Of a stretch of DNA of 33,540 nt, positions 1 to 8,644 are shown in pieces. The notes beneath the pieces are model-generated. The model was not told the DNA's origin and did not search any database. It was given only the letters and a program-made list of their open reading frames with translations. Each line of letters opens with the position of its first letter. The first letter of the stretch is position 1. Source of the DNA: Treponema sp. (lineage in GTDB: Bacteria > Spirochaetota > Spirochaetia > Treponematales > Treponemataceae); the NCBI GenBank assembly GCA_017961705.1, contig JAGCWT010000246.1:1-33540 (forward strand), read 5' to 3'. A program made the translations under genes and the position numbers.

Positions 1-2676
1 TATGACGAAGACGGAAATTGTATTGCAGAAGAAAGAGAAGGTTCAACAAAATACTATCTTTACAATGCCTTTGGAAAAGTCTCACAAATCAAAGACGGAA
101 CAAATGAAATAAACTTCTTCTATGACGCAAAGGGAAACTTTCTAAAAGAGACAGACGCACTCGGAAACCTTCTTGAATGCAGCTACGATTCCTTTGACAG
201 ATGCACTTCAAAAAAAGAAAGGGGAATGCCGCAAAAGGAATTTGTATATGACGGATCTGGACTGATTGTAAAAACCTTTGAAGCAGGCGATTTAATCCAG
301 CAGAAAGCATATTCAAAAGACCTCCGCACTTTAACCACAAAAGATGCGCTTGGCAATTCAAGAACCTACAAGTTTGACCAGTTTGGAAGAATCATTGGTG
401 AAACAAATGCAGTTGGAAAGACAAGAAAGATTAGCTACAACGCAAAAGATTCATCCGTTACCACAAGAGACTTTAATGGAAACACAAGCACACAAACTTA
501 TTCTGAAGAAGACGGAATTCAAGTTACGAAATATGACGACAAAAGCTATGCTGCCCTGCACTACGATGCATTCGGTTCTGTAATAAAGGCAGAAACAGAA
601 ACTTCTGTTCAGACCTACAACTATGACGAAGCCAACATGCTTATTTCTGCAAGCAGCGCAGACAAAACCACAAGGTATTCCTACGACAACTTTGGCCGCG
701 TTAAGAAAATTTCTTTGGATGGGCACGATTCATTTTATGACTATGATTCAAGCGGAAACTTAAAATCGCTTGTTTCCAACCTGAACAAAATGGATTTCTG
801 CTACGACAAAGAAGGAAAGGAAAGCAAGTCATCCAGCTCCAACGGAATTAGCGTGGCAAAAGAAACGGACAAAATCGGAAGGGAAATTCTTACTGTTCAA
901 AAAGATTCAAGCGGAAAGATTCTCTTTGCTGAAGGAATCATATATGATGATGAAGGACGAATTGCCTGTACAATAAATTCAGCATCTTCATTCACTCTCT
1001 TTGAATACGACAAGCATGGCCGCCTGCAAAAACAGCTTAGCCCATATTCAAAAGAGGTTGAAGAAAAAGCATACAATGAATTTGAAGAATACGGAGAAAA
1101 AGCTTCTTCACGTCCAGTTTATGATTCTGTAGGCCTGCCAAAAGAATTCACAGAAAAGGCAAGAGAGCTTTGTGCAAAGATGAATATTGATTTTAACTTT
1201 GCGCCACAAAAGTCATGGATAGAAACTTACCAATATGACCTTAACGGCAACAGAGTTTTAAAATCAAATGCCTTGGGAACATTGAACTATGAATACGATG
1301 CAGAGAACAGGCTTGTAAGAATTTTTGGAAAAGATTCTTCCGGTGCAGAGTTCAAATACGATGACAACGGAAATTTAATTTCTGAAAATACACTTTACAA
1401 AAAAGTCTCTTTGCTTTATACTCCTTCAAACAGATTAAGAGAGAGTAGAGTTGTCGATTACAGGACAGAAAGTAGCTTCACAGAATCATTTACCTACGAC
1501 GCTTTTGGCCGCAGACAGTCAACGTGCGATAACACAGGTTGCACGGTACGCTCTGTATACGACGGATTAACAATGAATGAACTTTGTGAATACGAACCAT
1601 TTGCATATTCAGACAGCAATTCACCTGCTGAAGGCAATGCCGGAGAAAAGCGTCAGGTTCGCTTTGTAGACATAGAATCCTATTCATCAAAAAGCCGCAC
1701 CAGGGCAAGTTCACAGACAAGGTGCAGTCTTACGCGCTACTTTACATATGCAAACGGAAGAAAGGTTTTCCAGGACAACAGTGTTGGCACAAGCCATTCT
1801 TACTCCACCGCAGCATCCTACGAATTGACTTCTGACGGCAGGGGCAGCATAAGACGTGCAGTTGCAGCAGACGGAAGCATATCTTACTCCATTGACTATG
1901 ACGCAGACGGAAATCCATATTTTTCAACCAGCACAAATGGTGTAAAAAAGAATATGGACGCAAGGACGGCTGTTCTTTTGGGAGCAGACTTTGCTTATGC
2001 AGGAAAGCAGTACGATGCAAGCCTTGGTCTTTACGAATATGGATTTAGGAACTACGCACCAGCATTTGCCCGCTTTACAACAAGCGACCCTATCCGCGAC
2101 GGTGACAACTGGTATGCATACTGTGCAGGCGACCCGGTGAACTTTGTAGACTTGTGGGGACTTGAGACTGTTGCAACAAAATTCAACCAGAGGGACATTG
2201 GTTCGTGGGTTCATATTCCTGGACAAGAAAAAATGACTTCTGAGCAAAGTGCTAATGCACATGAAAGGTTTGGACGAACTGCATGTGCAGCAACAACGGT
2301 TTTAAATGCCATTTCAGAGCAATACACTTTAATGACCGGAGAAGCCATGACAAAGGCACAAGGCATCGCTGCAATGAACAATGCAATTGCAAAAGGAGCT
2401 GTTAACAAGGAAAATGCTTTTACATATTTTGATCTGGCCGCAAATGCTATGTGGGAAACAACAGGATTAAAAGGCTCCTTCACATACACAACAGATAATC
2501 CTCAACACACGGTTCTCTGTTTGGAAAGCAACAACAAGGATTCGGGAAAGCATTTTGTGAATGCACTTGAAAATAATGATTATTATGATGTTTTTTCAGC
2601 GAACGTAAAAAGTTTGGATGTTACAAAAGAAACAGTACTTGGAATTCGTGGCTATGATTTTTCCAAGAACAATTAA
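1..2676 (+). CDS. Rhs/YD-repeat protein, 3' part, with variable C-terminal domain
   Basis: The reading frame is open from the first base of the window, so the true start lies upstream; 891 codons are visible. The protein is built of YD repeats (many Y-D-x-x-G-N/R units such as YDEDGNCI, YDNFGRV, YDLNGNR), which in this family form a large beta-cage shell around a C-terminal cargo. The repeats end in an Rhs core-like signature: YDASLGLYEYGFRNYAPAFA, then RFTTSDPIRDGDNWYAY, then NFVDLWGL, close to the DPxGL boundary of polymorphic toxins. After base 2160 comes a 171-residue domain without YD repeats, containing GRTACAATTVLNAISE and a later GKHFVNAL. A Cys/His pair of this kind, together with the overall look, recalls papain-like folds and the spirochaetal DUF261 family; that match is by eye only. 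No immunity gene is obvious downstream. An Rhs-family identity is secure; secretion and toxicity are inference. Confidence 0.9.
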   Translation, partial: YDEDGNCIAEEREGSTKYYLYNAFGKVSQIKDGTNEINFFYDAKGNFLKETDALGNLLECSYDSFDRCTSKKERGMPQKEFVYDGSGLIVKTFEAGDLIQQKAYSKDLRTLTTKDALGNSRTYKFDQFGRIIGETNAVGKTRKISYNAKDSSVTTRDFNGNTSTQTYSEEDGIQVTKYDDKSYAALHYDAFGSVIKAETETSVQTYNYDEANMLISASSADKTTRYSYDNFGRVKKISLDGHDSFYDYDSSGNLKSLVSNLNKMDFCYDKEGKESKSSSSNGISVAKETDKIGREILTVQKDSSGKILFAEGIIYDDEGRIACTINSASSFTLFEYDKHGRLQKQLSPYSKEVEEKAYNEFEEYGEKASSRPVYDSVGLPKEFTEKARELCAKMNIDFNFAPQKSWIETYQYDLNGNRVLKSNALGTLNYEYDAENRLVRIFGKDSSGAEFKYDDNGNLISENTLYKKVSLLYTPSNRLRESRVVDYRTESSFTESFTYDAFGRRQSTCDNTGCTVRSVYDGLTMNELCEYEPFAYSDSNSPAEGNAGEKRQVRFVDIESYSSKSRTRASSQTRCSLTRYFTYANGRKVFQDNSVGTSHSYSTAASYELTSDGRGSIRRAVAADGSISYSIDYDADGNPYFSTSTNGVKKNMDARTAVLLGADFAYAGKQYDASLGLYEYGFRNYAPAFARFTTSDPIRDGDNWYAYCAGDPVNFVDLWGLETVATKFNQRDIGSWVHIPGQEKMTSEQSANAHERFGRTACAATTVLNAISEQYTLMTGEAMTKAQGIAAMNNAIAKGAVNKENAFTYFDLAANAMWETTGLKGSFTYTTDNPQHTVLCLESNNKDSGKHFVNALENNDYYDVFSANVKSLDVTKETVLGIRGYDFSKNN

Positions 2677-2722
2677 AATGTGGCGGCTGGCAAAGTAACC
2701 GTATTTTGATTGCATAAATGTT

Positions 2723-2784
2723 TATAATCGGGATGTGCTGTTAAAGTAACTTTTAGCAACACATCCTGTTATTTATAATAGGAG
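2723..2784 (+). promoter_or_regulatory. -10 box, stem-loop and Shine-Dalgarno upstream of the SH3-like exported protein
   Basis: A consensus TATAAT stands at 2723-2728, without a good -35. A stem-loop follows at 2731-2766: GGATGTG pairs with CACATCC, and after one C-A mismatch the helix continues through TG(T/G)TAAA to a 4-base loop. There is no U-tract after it. It therefore reads either as a weak terminator of the Rhs gene or as a 5' leader hairpin ahead of the AGGAG Shine-Dalgarno at 2780-2784. The two readings cannot be separated by eye. Confidence 0.4.
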
Positions 2785-2792
2785 TGATAGAT

Positions 2793-4013
2793 ATGAAAAA
2801 AAGAAAAATTCTTCTTACGGCGCTATTGGCAGGCTGCATTTTTTTGAATTCAGCATTTACGGAAGAGGCCGCAGATGCAAAGTTTGTAAAACTTGAAGCA
2901 GATGAATTAAGGTCTTTAGACTACTCAAAATCTGTTTCCGTGGGGGATGTGCGCAGCAACCATGGACGTACCGGCTTTGATGCAGAAGCAAGAATGAATG
3001 TTGGAAATTTTGATTTCGTATGCAAAATAGAGTATATTGATTCAAAGAAAACCGAATACTACAAAGTAGAAGATTTAAAAACAGAATTTGCTGATGACTA
3101 CAATTTTTACATTGATATCAATGGCACATTGGTTCTTAGTTCTCTAATTCAGATTTCATGGTTCAAAGGCGTTGAAAAATCAGCTTTCTTTTCTCCATAC
3201 GGCACCAATCCTGTAATTGCAGAATTCAAGCAAACAGGCCAGGAAGACATCTATGCCTACTGCAACATAAATGCCATTGGTGGAGAAATGTGGGGCTACA
3301 AAACGGCAAGCAAAGTAATAGCCTACAGCCGCACTGCAGCAAAAATAAACTATGACGGAAAGCTAAATTATTTTGTACGCATCTCTGGAGACAAGAACCA
3401 CCAGTACAACTGGATTTCTGCGGAAGCCCTAAAATTGAGCGAAAAACAAATTCTTGCGCTTCCTGTGGAGGACGTTGAAGCAACATGCTTTAATGAACCC
3501 AAAAGTGGGGAATGGTATGAAGTTCCCGAAAAAAAGCTTGTGGTTTTAAAAAACCTTGATGCAGACTATTTATACAACAGGGATTTTTTAAAGCTTCAGC
3601 CAGGCTCCGTCATATTTGCAAAATACAAAAGCAACGATTCTATAATTACACAAATTCCTGAATGGGGATACGTAAGCTTAAAAGGCCTAAAAAAAGTAAC
3701 ATTTCCTTTTGGATACGAAAAGGTGGAAAATTCTCAGGAGATGATATTTATTTGCCTTACAGGAAATTCCAGCAGCAAAATCAAGGTCTATACACAGCCA
3801 TCCGTAAAATCAAAGGTAATAGGCAACTTGGACAGGGCAAGGGGTAAGCGCCAAAAGGAAAACACACTCTTTGATCTTGTTGGATGCAGTACAGAAAGCC
3901 AGACAATAAATGGAAAGACTTCAAAGTGGTATTACATTGACGCACCAATAGAAGGAAAGGAAGAAATTGTACGCGGCTGGGTCTTTGGCCCGGAGTTTGG
4001 CGGAAATTACTAA
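2793..4013 (+). CDS. Exported protein with C-terminal bacterial SH3-like domain
   Basis: The protein has 406 residues from ATG 2793, chosen because AGGAG at 2780-2784 is correctly spaced; an in-frame GTG at 2784 would add three residues and overlaps that ribosome site. The N-terminus (KKRK, then ILLTALLAGC) is a signal peptide. LLAGC fits a lipobox with Cys15, but hydrophobic residues continue past the Cys, so cleavage by signal peptidase I nearer AFTEEAADA is also possible. The middle (about residues 30-310) matches nothing I recognise. The last 80 residues (KVYTQPSVKSKVIGNL ... KWYYID ... VRGWVFGPEF) have the usual pattern of extracellular SH3b domains, which often bind cell wall or peptides. 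It lies 116 bases after the Rhs gene, but its export argues against a cytoplasmic immunity role. Confidence 0.75.
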   Translation: MKKRKILLTALLAGCIFLNSAFTEEAADAKFVKLEADELRSLDYSKSVSVGDVRSNHGRTGFDAEARMNVGNFDFVCKIEYIDSKKTEYYKVEDLKTEFADDYNFYIDINGTLVLSSLIQISWFKGVEKSAFFSPYGTNPVIAEFKQTGQEDIYAYCNINAIGGEMWGYKTASKVIAYSRTAAKINYDGKLNYFVRISGDKNHQYNWISAEALKLSEKQILALPVEDVEATCFNEPKSGEWYEVPEKKLVVLKNLDADYLYNRDFLKLQPGSVIFAKYKSNDSIITQIPEWGYVSLKGLKKVTFPFGYEKVENSQEMIFICLTGNSSSKIKVYTQPSVKSKVIGNLDRARGKRQKENTLFDLVGCSTESQTINGKTSKWYYIDAPIEGKEEIVRGWVFGPEFGGNY

Positions 4014-4020
4014 AAGCAAA

Positions 4021-4054
4021 GGGGCAGGAACTATTCAAAATAATTCCTACCCCC
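4021..4054. repeat. Imperfect inverted repeat after the SH3-like gene
   Basis: GGGGCAGGAACTATT (4021-4035) and AATAATTCCTACCCC (ending 4054) form a stem with two mismatches and a loop of about 4 bases, eight bases after the stop codon. No T-run follows, so it is not a textbook intrinsic terminator, but its place fits a transcript-end structure. Confidence 0.4.
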
Positions 4055-4060
4055 GATTGC

Positions 4061-4168
4061 GGATAAAAATTGCATCCGTGCAATTTTTATCCAGTTAGTT
4101 TTCTGCGAAAACTAACCTTAAGTCTATGCAAAGAAACGACGCGCCCTCCATGGCGCTGCTTGTTCTGG
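4061..4168 (-). repeat. Three-hairpin dispersed element, copy 1
   Basis: Three inverted repeats lie side by side. GGATAAAAATTGCA pairs perfectly with TGCAATTTTTATCC (14 bp, 4061-4092). GTTAGTTTTC pairs perfectly with GAAAACTAAC (10 bp, 4094-4116). GCGCC pairs with GGCGC around a 6-base loop (4141-4156). Read on the minus strand, the order and the flanking words (CCAG, AACAAGCAGCGCCA, GGCGCGTC) recur at 17031-17142 on the plus strand. The element fills the space between the 3' ends of two convergent genes. Confidence 0.7.
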
Positions 4169-4220
4169 AAAGCGGGTTAGCATATAAAAGCTAGTCCAGA
4201 AAAAAATTACAAAAACAAAA

Positions 4221-5711
4221 TTACAGGGGAATGTTTCCGTGCTTCTTTGCAGGGGCATTCAACTGGTTCTTGCCACAGAGGAAGTCAAGGCTTGCGACTA
4301 TGCGCTTGCGGGTTTCCTCGGGGTTGATTATTGCACTGATGTAGTCGCGCTGGGCTGCAACGGCAGGAGTCATGATTGTCTCTTTGTACTCCTGAGACTT
4401 CTGGGCAACAAATTCAGCCTTGCTTGGATCCTGCATTTCTTTTGCATACAAAATTCCAAGAGCGCCTTCTGCACCCATAACGGCAATCTCTGCTTTTGGC
4501 CAGGCATAAACGAAGTCCGCACCAAGATGCTTTGAACACATTGCAATGTAAGCGCCGCCATAAGCCTTGCGGGTAATAATCGTTACCTTTGGCACGGTGG
4601 CTTCTGCATAAGCGTAAATTACTTTTGCACCGTGGCGGATGATTCCCTTCTGCTCTTCCTGGGGGCCTGGGATAAAACCTGGAACGTCAACGAATGTAAG
4701 AAGGGGAATGTTGTAGCTGTCGCAGTAGCGCACAAAACGGGCAATCTTGTCTGAAGAGTCGCAGTCAAGGATTCCACCCAAACCGGCAGGATTGTTGCCT
4801 ATAATACCAACAGACTTTCCTTCTACCTTTGCAAATCCAACGACTGCATTCTGGGCAAACTCTGGCATGATCTCAAAGAAGCTGTCATCGTCCGTAACGC
4901 AGTTTATTACTTCCTTCATGTCATAGCCCTGGGTGCTGCGTTCAGGAAGAATTTCTGCGATGTGCTTTTCTTTCTTACGCTCATCGAACTTGAACTTCTG
5001 GGAAACAATTTCTTCGCCATAGTAATGCGGAATGTAATCCAAGAGCTTGCGGACTTTTTCGTAGCAGTCGTTTTCTGACTGGCAGCGGAAATGGGCAACA
5101 CCGCTCTTCTGGGAATGTATTGAAGCACCGCCCAAGTCTTCTGCAGAAATGTCCATGAACATTACGCTCTTTACGACTTTTGGACCTGTGATGAACATCT
5201 GGCTTATCTTGTCCACTGCAAAGATAAAATCGGTGATTCCAGGTGAATATACGGCTCCACCGGCACAGGGGCCTGCGATAATGCTAATCTGGGGAACGGC
5301 ACCGCTTGCGCGAACATTCTGATAGAAAAGGTCACCGTAACCGCAAAGGGCATCAACGCCTTCCTGAATGCGTGCTCCACCAGAATCATTGATTCCGATT
5401 ACAGGGCAACGGGATTCAATTGCCTTGCTGATGAGTTCCGCGATTTTCTGACCGTGAACCTTTCCAAGTGAACCGCCCTGAACAGTAAAATCCTGAGCGT
5501 AGATAGCAACTTTTTTGCCGTTGATTTTTCCAAAGCCGGTGATTACGCCGTCATAGGGAATGTCTTTCTTGTCCATTCCAAAGCTTGTGCAGGTATGGCG
5601 GGCACCCTCGTAAATTTCATAAAAAGAATCTTTATCGCAAAGGGCATTGATGCGCTCTATTGCATGAAGTTTGCCTTTTGCATGCTGTTTTTCCAAATTG
5701 TAATTTGCCAT
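4221..5711 (-). CDS. Acyl-CoA carboxylase / decarboxylase carboxyltransferase (beta) subunit
   Basis: This protein of 496 residues is of normal family length and belongs to the biotin-dependent carboxyltransferases (PccB/AccD5/MmdA type), which move CO2 between carboxybiotin and propionyl-, acetyl- or methylmalonyl-CoA. Diagnostic stretches are QHAKGKLHAIERI at the N-terminus, QDFTVQGGSLGKVHGQKI, the oxyanion-type NDSGGARIQEGV and AGPCAGGAVYSP in the first half, and VPGFIPG, YGGAYIAM and AVMGAEGALGIL in the second. I chose ATG 5711, with GAGGT four bases upstream; a TTG at 5768 would add 19 residues without a ribosome site. No biotin carboxylase, biotin carrier or membrane decarboxylase subunit is in the window, so carboxylase and decarboxylase roles cannot be separated. 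The residue after GGAY, a known specificity site in the family, is Ile rather than the Asp of typical propionyl enzymes. Confidence 0.92.
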   Translation of the reverse strand: MANYNLEKQHAKGKLHAIERINALCDKDSFYEIYEGARHTCTSFGMDKKDIPYDGVITGFGKINGKKVAIYAQDFTVQGGSLGKVHGQKIAELISKAIESRCPVIGINDSGGARIQEGVDALCGYGDLFYQNVRASGAVPQISIIAGPCAGGAVYSPGITDFIFAVDKISQMFITGPKVVKSVMFMDISAEDLGGASIHSQKSGVAHFRCQSENDCYEKVRKLLDYIPHYYGEEIVSQKFKFDERKKEKHIAEILPERSTQGYDMKEVINCVTDDDSFFEIMPEFAQNAVVGFAKVEGKSVGIIGNNPAGLGGILDCDSSDKIARFVRYCDSYNIPLLTFVDVPGFIPGPQEEQKGIIRHGAKVIYAYAEATVPKVTIITRKAYGGAYIAMCSKHLGADFVYAWPKAEIAVMGAEGALGILYAKEMQDPSKAEFVAQKSQEYKETIMTPAVAAQRDYISAIINPEETRKRIVASLDFLCGKNQLNAPAKKHGNIPL

Positions 5712-5773
5712 TGCTACCTCGCTTATCAATTCAAGAACTTTCAATGATTTTAGCCTTTTTTTGCTCAATAGTC

Positions 5774-5801
5774 AATATGACAAAATATGTAAATATGTCA
5801 A
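5774..5801 (-). promoter_or_regulatory. Likely promoter of the carboxyltransferase gene, overlapping a small inverted repeat
   Basis: On the minus strand a perfect -35 TTGACA (5801-5796) is followed after 16 bases by CATATT (5779-5774, 4 of 6 to consensus). TGACA (5778-5782) and TGTCA (5796-5800) form a 5-bp inverted repeat across the spacer, a possible operator. It occupies the 96-base gap after the preceding gene, which suggests that the carboxyltransferase can be transcribed apart from the operon upstream. Confidence 0.4.
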
Positions 5802-5807
5802 AATGTT

Positions 5808-7634
5808 TTACTTGGTGGAAGACAGCTCGTCAGCGTGGAATTCTTCCCTCATCTTCTGGGCAGCGGAAAGGATTTCACTGTTTTCTGGAATCCAGCCGTA
5901 TTTTGTACGCAGCTCATTTGCGGTAAGCAAAACATCTTTTGAGTTTGCGTCAAAAAGCCTCTTGTAGTCATCGTAGAAGGCCTTGCTATCCTGGAAGAAT
6001 TCCCTTTCCTTATTCTGTGAGATTTCAACTATTCGCCAGCATTCATCCCTAAAGACAAGGCGCACTTTGTCGCAGTATTCTTCTATGTGGAACCTTTCAT
6101 TTACGCTTTCACCAAGTTCACCCATGTCTGCCTCCGGGTAAACAAAGAAATATGTGGCGTAGCATTCGGTAAAGTCACCTTCCTTTATGCGCTTTCCAAG
6201 ATCTTCTGAAACAGGGGTGGGATTTTCCTTTCTTAGGGGCGGCTTTGCAAAGAGTTCCATCTTCTGTTCATTTACGGCAAATCCTGTAAGACCGAACATG
6301 TAGTAGTTGCCATTGTTGTTGTAGTTCATCCACTCGGCAGGAGAGACGGTCTTTTTTGCAGGACTGTAAGCTGAGCGGGTTTGGTTTGTAACATAGGCCT
6401 GGCTTATTATGTCCACAAGGTAATCAGGCTGTTTGCCAAGGATTGTGCAGCGTGCCTTGTTCAAGTCCAGCATGTTGTATGCGCTGTAAAAGAGTTCCAC
6501 GGTCTGAAAAGCGGAGAGCCCTCTTGTTGTTGGCCTTGACATATAGGATTTGCGTAAAGAAAAAGCTGCGGCAAGGGAAAGGACAATGGCTATGGCAAGA
6601 GAAACAAGAAGCTTTTTGTATTTGCGAAAGAACCTTTTTGCCTTTACTTGGCGGGCATTTTTTTCTGTTTCTTTTTTTACGGCAAGCTCAAAATCTTCGG
6701 GGGAAAGGGATGACTTTCTTATTACGGAAAGAAGCCTTCCGTCCTGGGGAATAGAGCCGTCTTTGGTAAGACCAAGCTCCCGGTAAAGAGATGAGACAGG
6801 AAAAAGCGGTGTAAGTTCCAGGGGGGATGCAGTTCTTCCGCTTGTAAGATCGGAAAGGGCCGTCTGCCTTAGGGAAGCAATCTTTTCCACCCTTGACCTG
6901 GACTTTAAGATTGGCGAGCGGGACAGGGAGTTGTCTACAAAAGATGCAAGCTGCTCGTCCACAGCCCAAATCTTATTGCGGAGGGGAACAAAGTTTTTGT
7001 CTGCCATGTCCAGAGAAAGCTCTTCCTGATTCTTTGCAAAAAAAGGGAATTCTCCGGTAAGCGCCCTGTAGGCAATTACGGATTGAGTAAAGCGGATGGC
7101 ATTTGTTCCTGCAAGGGTTGGATGTACATAAAAGGCACGGTTCTGGCCGAACTCTTCTTCTTTGCCAGAAGATTCAAACCTTAGGGCTGCCTGTATGAAA
7201 ATTTGCTCTGGAAAAAAAAGGACTTTTGTAAAATCGTCGGAAATAAAGATTCCGCCTGCACCGGAATTTGGCAAAGAGACATTCTGGTTTACGGATGCCT
7301 CCATTACCGAGCAAACCAAAGCGGCGGCTCTTGCTGACTTTGCCTTGGCAAATTCCACGGAAGGAAAAACTGCCGAAAAAGAATTGGAGCTGTCATTGCA
7401 AAAGTAATCCTTTAGCGTCTGACCGGAAAAGGCCCTTCCCTTTACAAAGATAAGACCGTTGTCTTCTTCTGTTTCTTCAAAGCGCCATGCGGAGAAAACC
7501 CAGCCTGCACTTGTCTGTATGGCAATAGAACCATTTTCTGCTATGCGGGTTCCACCGCGGGCTTTTGAAAATTCATCAGGAGACAGGCCTGTCTTTAGAT
7601 AAACAAAACCGTCTTTTTCGAATACGTTTTCCAT
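5808..7634 (-). CDS. Uncharacterised membrane protein with kinase-like N-terminal half and periplasmic C-terminal domain
   Basis: The protein has 608 residues and one clear membrane segment at about 342-360 (LLVSLAIAIVLSLAAAFSL), preceded by a very basic stretch (KAKRFFRKYKK), so the first 340 residues should be cytoplasmic and the last 245 periplasmic. I recognise no named family. The cytoplasmic part has a faint resemblance to a Ser/Thr kinase C-lobe: GIFISDDFTKV (about 128-138), FYVHPTLAG (168-176), SVIAYRALTGEFPFF (185-199), then a helix ending NSLSRSP (235-241). No HRD or DFG triads are visible, so any kinase fold would be a pseudokinase. The C-terminal part (TVELFYSAYNMLD ... KVRLVFRDECWRIVEIS) could be NTF2-like. 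It starts nine bases after hflC with no Shine-Dalgarno, implying translational coupling. Confidence 0.75.
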   Translation of the reverse strand: MENVFEKDGFVYLKTGLSPDEFSKARGGTRIAENGSIAIQTSAGWVFSAWRFEETEEDNGLIFVKGRAFSGQTLKDYFCNDSSNSFSAVFPSVEFAKAKSARAAALVCSVMEASVNQNVSLPNSGAGGIFISDDFTKVLFFPEQIFIQAALRFESSGKEEEFGQNRAFYVHPTLAGTNAIRFTQSVIAYRALTGEFPFFAKNQEELSLDMADKNFVPLRNKIWAVDEQLASFVDNSLSRSPILKSRSRVEKIASLRQTALSDLTSGRTASPLELTPLFPVSSLYRELGLTKDGSIPQDGRLLSVIRKSSLSPEDFELAVKKETEKNARQVKAKRFFRKYKKLLVSLAIAIVLSLAAAFSLRKSYMSRPTTRGLSAFQTVELFYSAYNMLDLNKARCTILGKQPDYLVDIISQAYVTNQTRSAYSPAKKTVSPAEWMNYNNNGNYYMFGLTGFAVNEQKMELFAKPPLRKENPTPVSEDLGKRIKEGDFTECYATYFFVYPEADMGELGESVNERFHIEEYCDKVRLVFRDECWRIVEISQNKEREFFQDSKAFYDDYKRLFDANSKDVLLTANELRTKYGWIPENSEILSAAQKMREEFHADELSSTK

Positions 7635-7643
7635 ATTGCTATT

Positions 7644-8633
7644 CTAGCGGTTTCCGTTAGAACTGTACAGATACTTAAAGTAGTCAAGCTTGGTGCTGTA
7701 TGTTGTATCGAATGTTCCCATGGTAGTCTTGTAGGATTCAAGGCTTTTCCAGAACTCGTAGAACTTGGGGTCGCGGCTGTAGCTTTCTGCGTAGATTGCG
7801 GCAGCTTCTGCGTCGGCCTTACCCTTTGTCTCTTCGCTTACCTTGTAGGCTTCGCTTTCTATGGTACGCTTTTCGTTTTCCAGTTTACCAAGCCATTCAG
7901 CTTTTTTGCCTTCGCCAAGTGAGCGGTAGGCTTGGGCAACCTGATTGCGTTCCTTTATCATGCGGTTGTAGACGCTTTCCGTAAGCTCGTCTGAATACTT
8001 AATCTGGCGGGGAACAATGTCGATGAGCTCAATGCCAAATTCACCCATCATCTTGCGGGCTTCTTCCGTCATTTCGTCGCAGAGCCTTGTGCGGCCTTTG
8101 GAAACATTTTCGTTCTGGTTTGAAACGTTGAGCAGGGCTTCTATTTCTGCACTCTCGTCGTCTGCAATTCCGGAAAGGGATGAATCCTGGGCAGCTGTCT
8201 TTTCGTTGATGATGTTGCTTGAACGGACAATCTCGCTGAGGCGGTTGCGGGTAATAATCGTGCGCGTTGCAGAGTCGATTACGTCGCTAAGCTTTATGTA
8301 GGCACCTTCAAGCGTCTTGAATGACTGGTAGAAAAGAGCCGGATCGCTGATTCTCCAGCGGCTTGTTGTGTCCACGATGATGAACTGGTTTTCCTTTGTT
8401 GGAATGCGCTCGCTGTCACCTTCCAAAGAAAGGATGCGGGAAGGATAAGTTGTAATCTTGTCTATAAAGGGAGCCTTCATGTAAAGACCTGCCTGGGTAT
8501 GGGTGTTTACGATTCTTCCCATGCGGGTTGTAACGGTCTGGCTTCCTTCGTCAACAACATAAAAAGGACCTTCTGCAAGAAATATAAAAAATGCCACGAC
8601 AACAAGAATTATGGCTATGTAAGATTTCTTCAT
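7644..8633 (-). CDS. hflC: HflC-type SPFH/band-7 membrane protein
   Basis: This 329-residue protein is close to the length of HflC in other bacteria. It has one N-terminal membrane anchor (IAIILVVVAFFIFLAEGPF) followed by the SPFH domain (VVDEGSQTVTTRMGRI, AGLYMKAPFIDKI, RWRISDPALFYQ). The C-terminal half holds the helical region that oligomerises (RSLGEGKKAEWLGKLENEKR) and ends RDPKFYEFWKSLESYKTTM, typical of HflC. With HflK it forms a large periplasm-facing cage around the FtsH protease in model bacteria and tempers degradation of membrane proteins; ftsH is not in this window. A GGGGGTG ribosome site sits in the hflK stop region, 11 bases upstream. The insert rich in Asp/Glu/Ser after KTAAQDSSL is longer than I would expect. 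Confidence 0.92.
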   Translation of the reverse strand: MKKSYIAIILVVVAFFIFLAEGPFYVVDEGSQTVTTRMGRIVNTHTQAGLYMKAPFIDKITTYPSRILSLEGDSERIPTKENQFIIVDTTSRWRISDPALFYQSFKTLEGAYIKLSDVIDSATRTIITRNRLSEIVRSSNIINEKTAAQDSSLSGIADDESAEIEALLNVSNQNENVSKGRTRLCDEMTEEARKMMGEFGIELIDIVPRQIKYSDELTESVYNRMIKERNQVAQAYRSLGEGKKAEWLGKLENEKRTIESEAYKVSEETKGKADAEAAAIYAESYSRDPKFYEFWKSLESYKTTMGTFDTTYSTKLDYFKYLYSSNGNR

Positions 8634-8644
8634 TTGTTCACCCC

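Noticed and set aside
5712..5768. TTG-initiated longer form of the carboxyltransferase
   Set aside because: No ribosome site before the TTG, and family homology begins near the internal ATG, which has GAGGT upstream.
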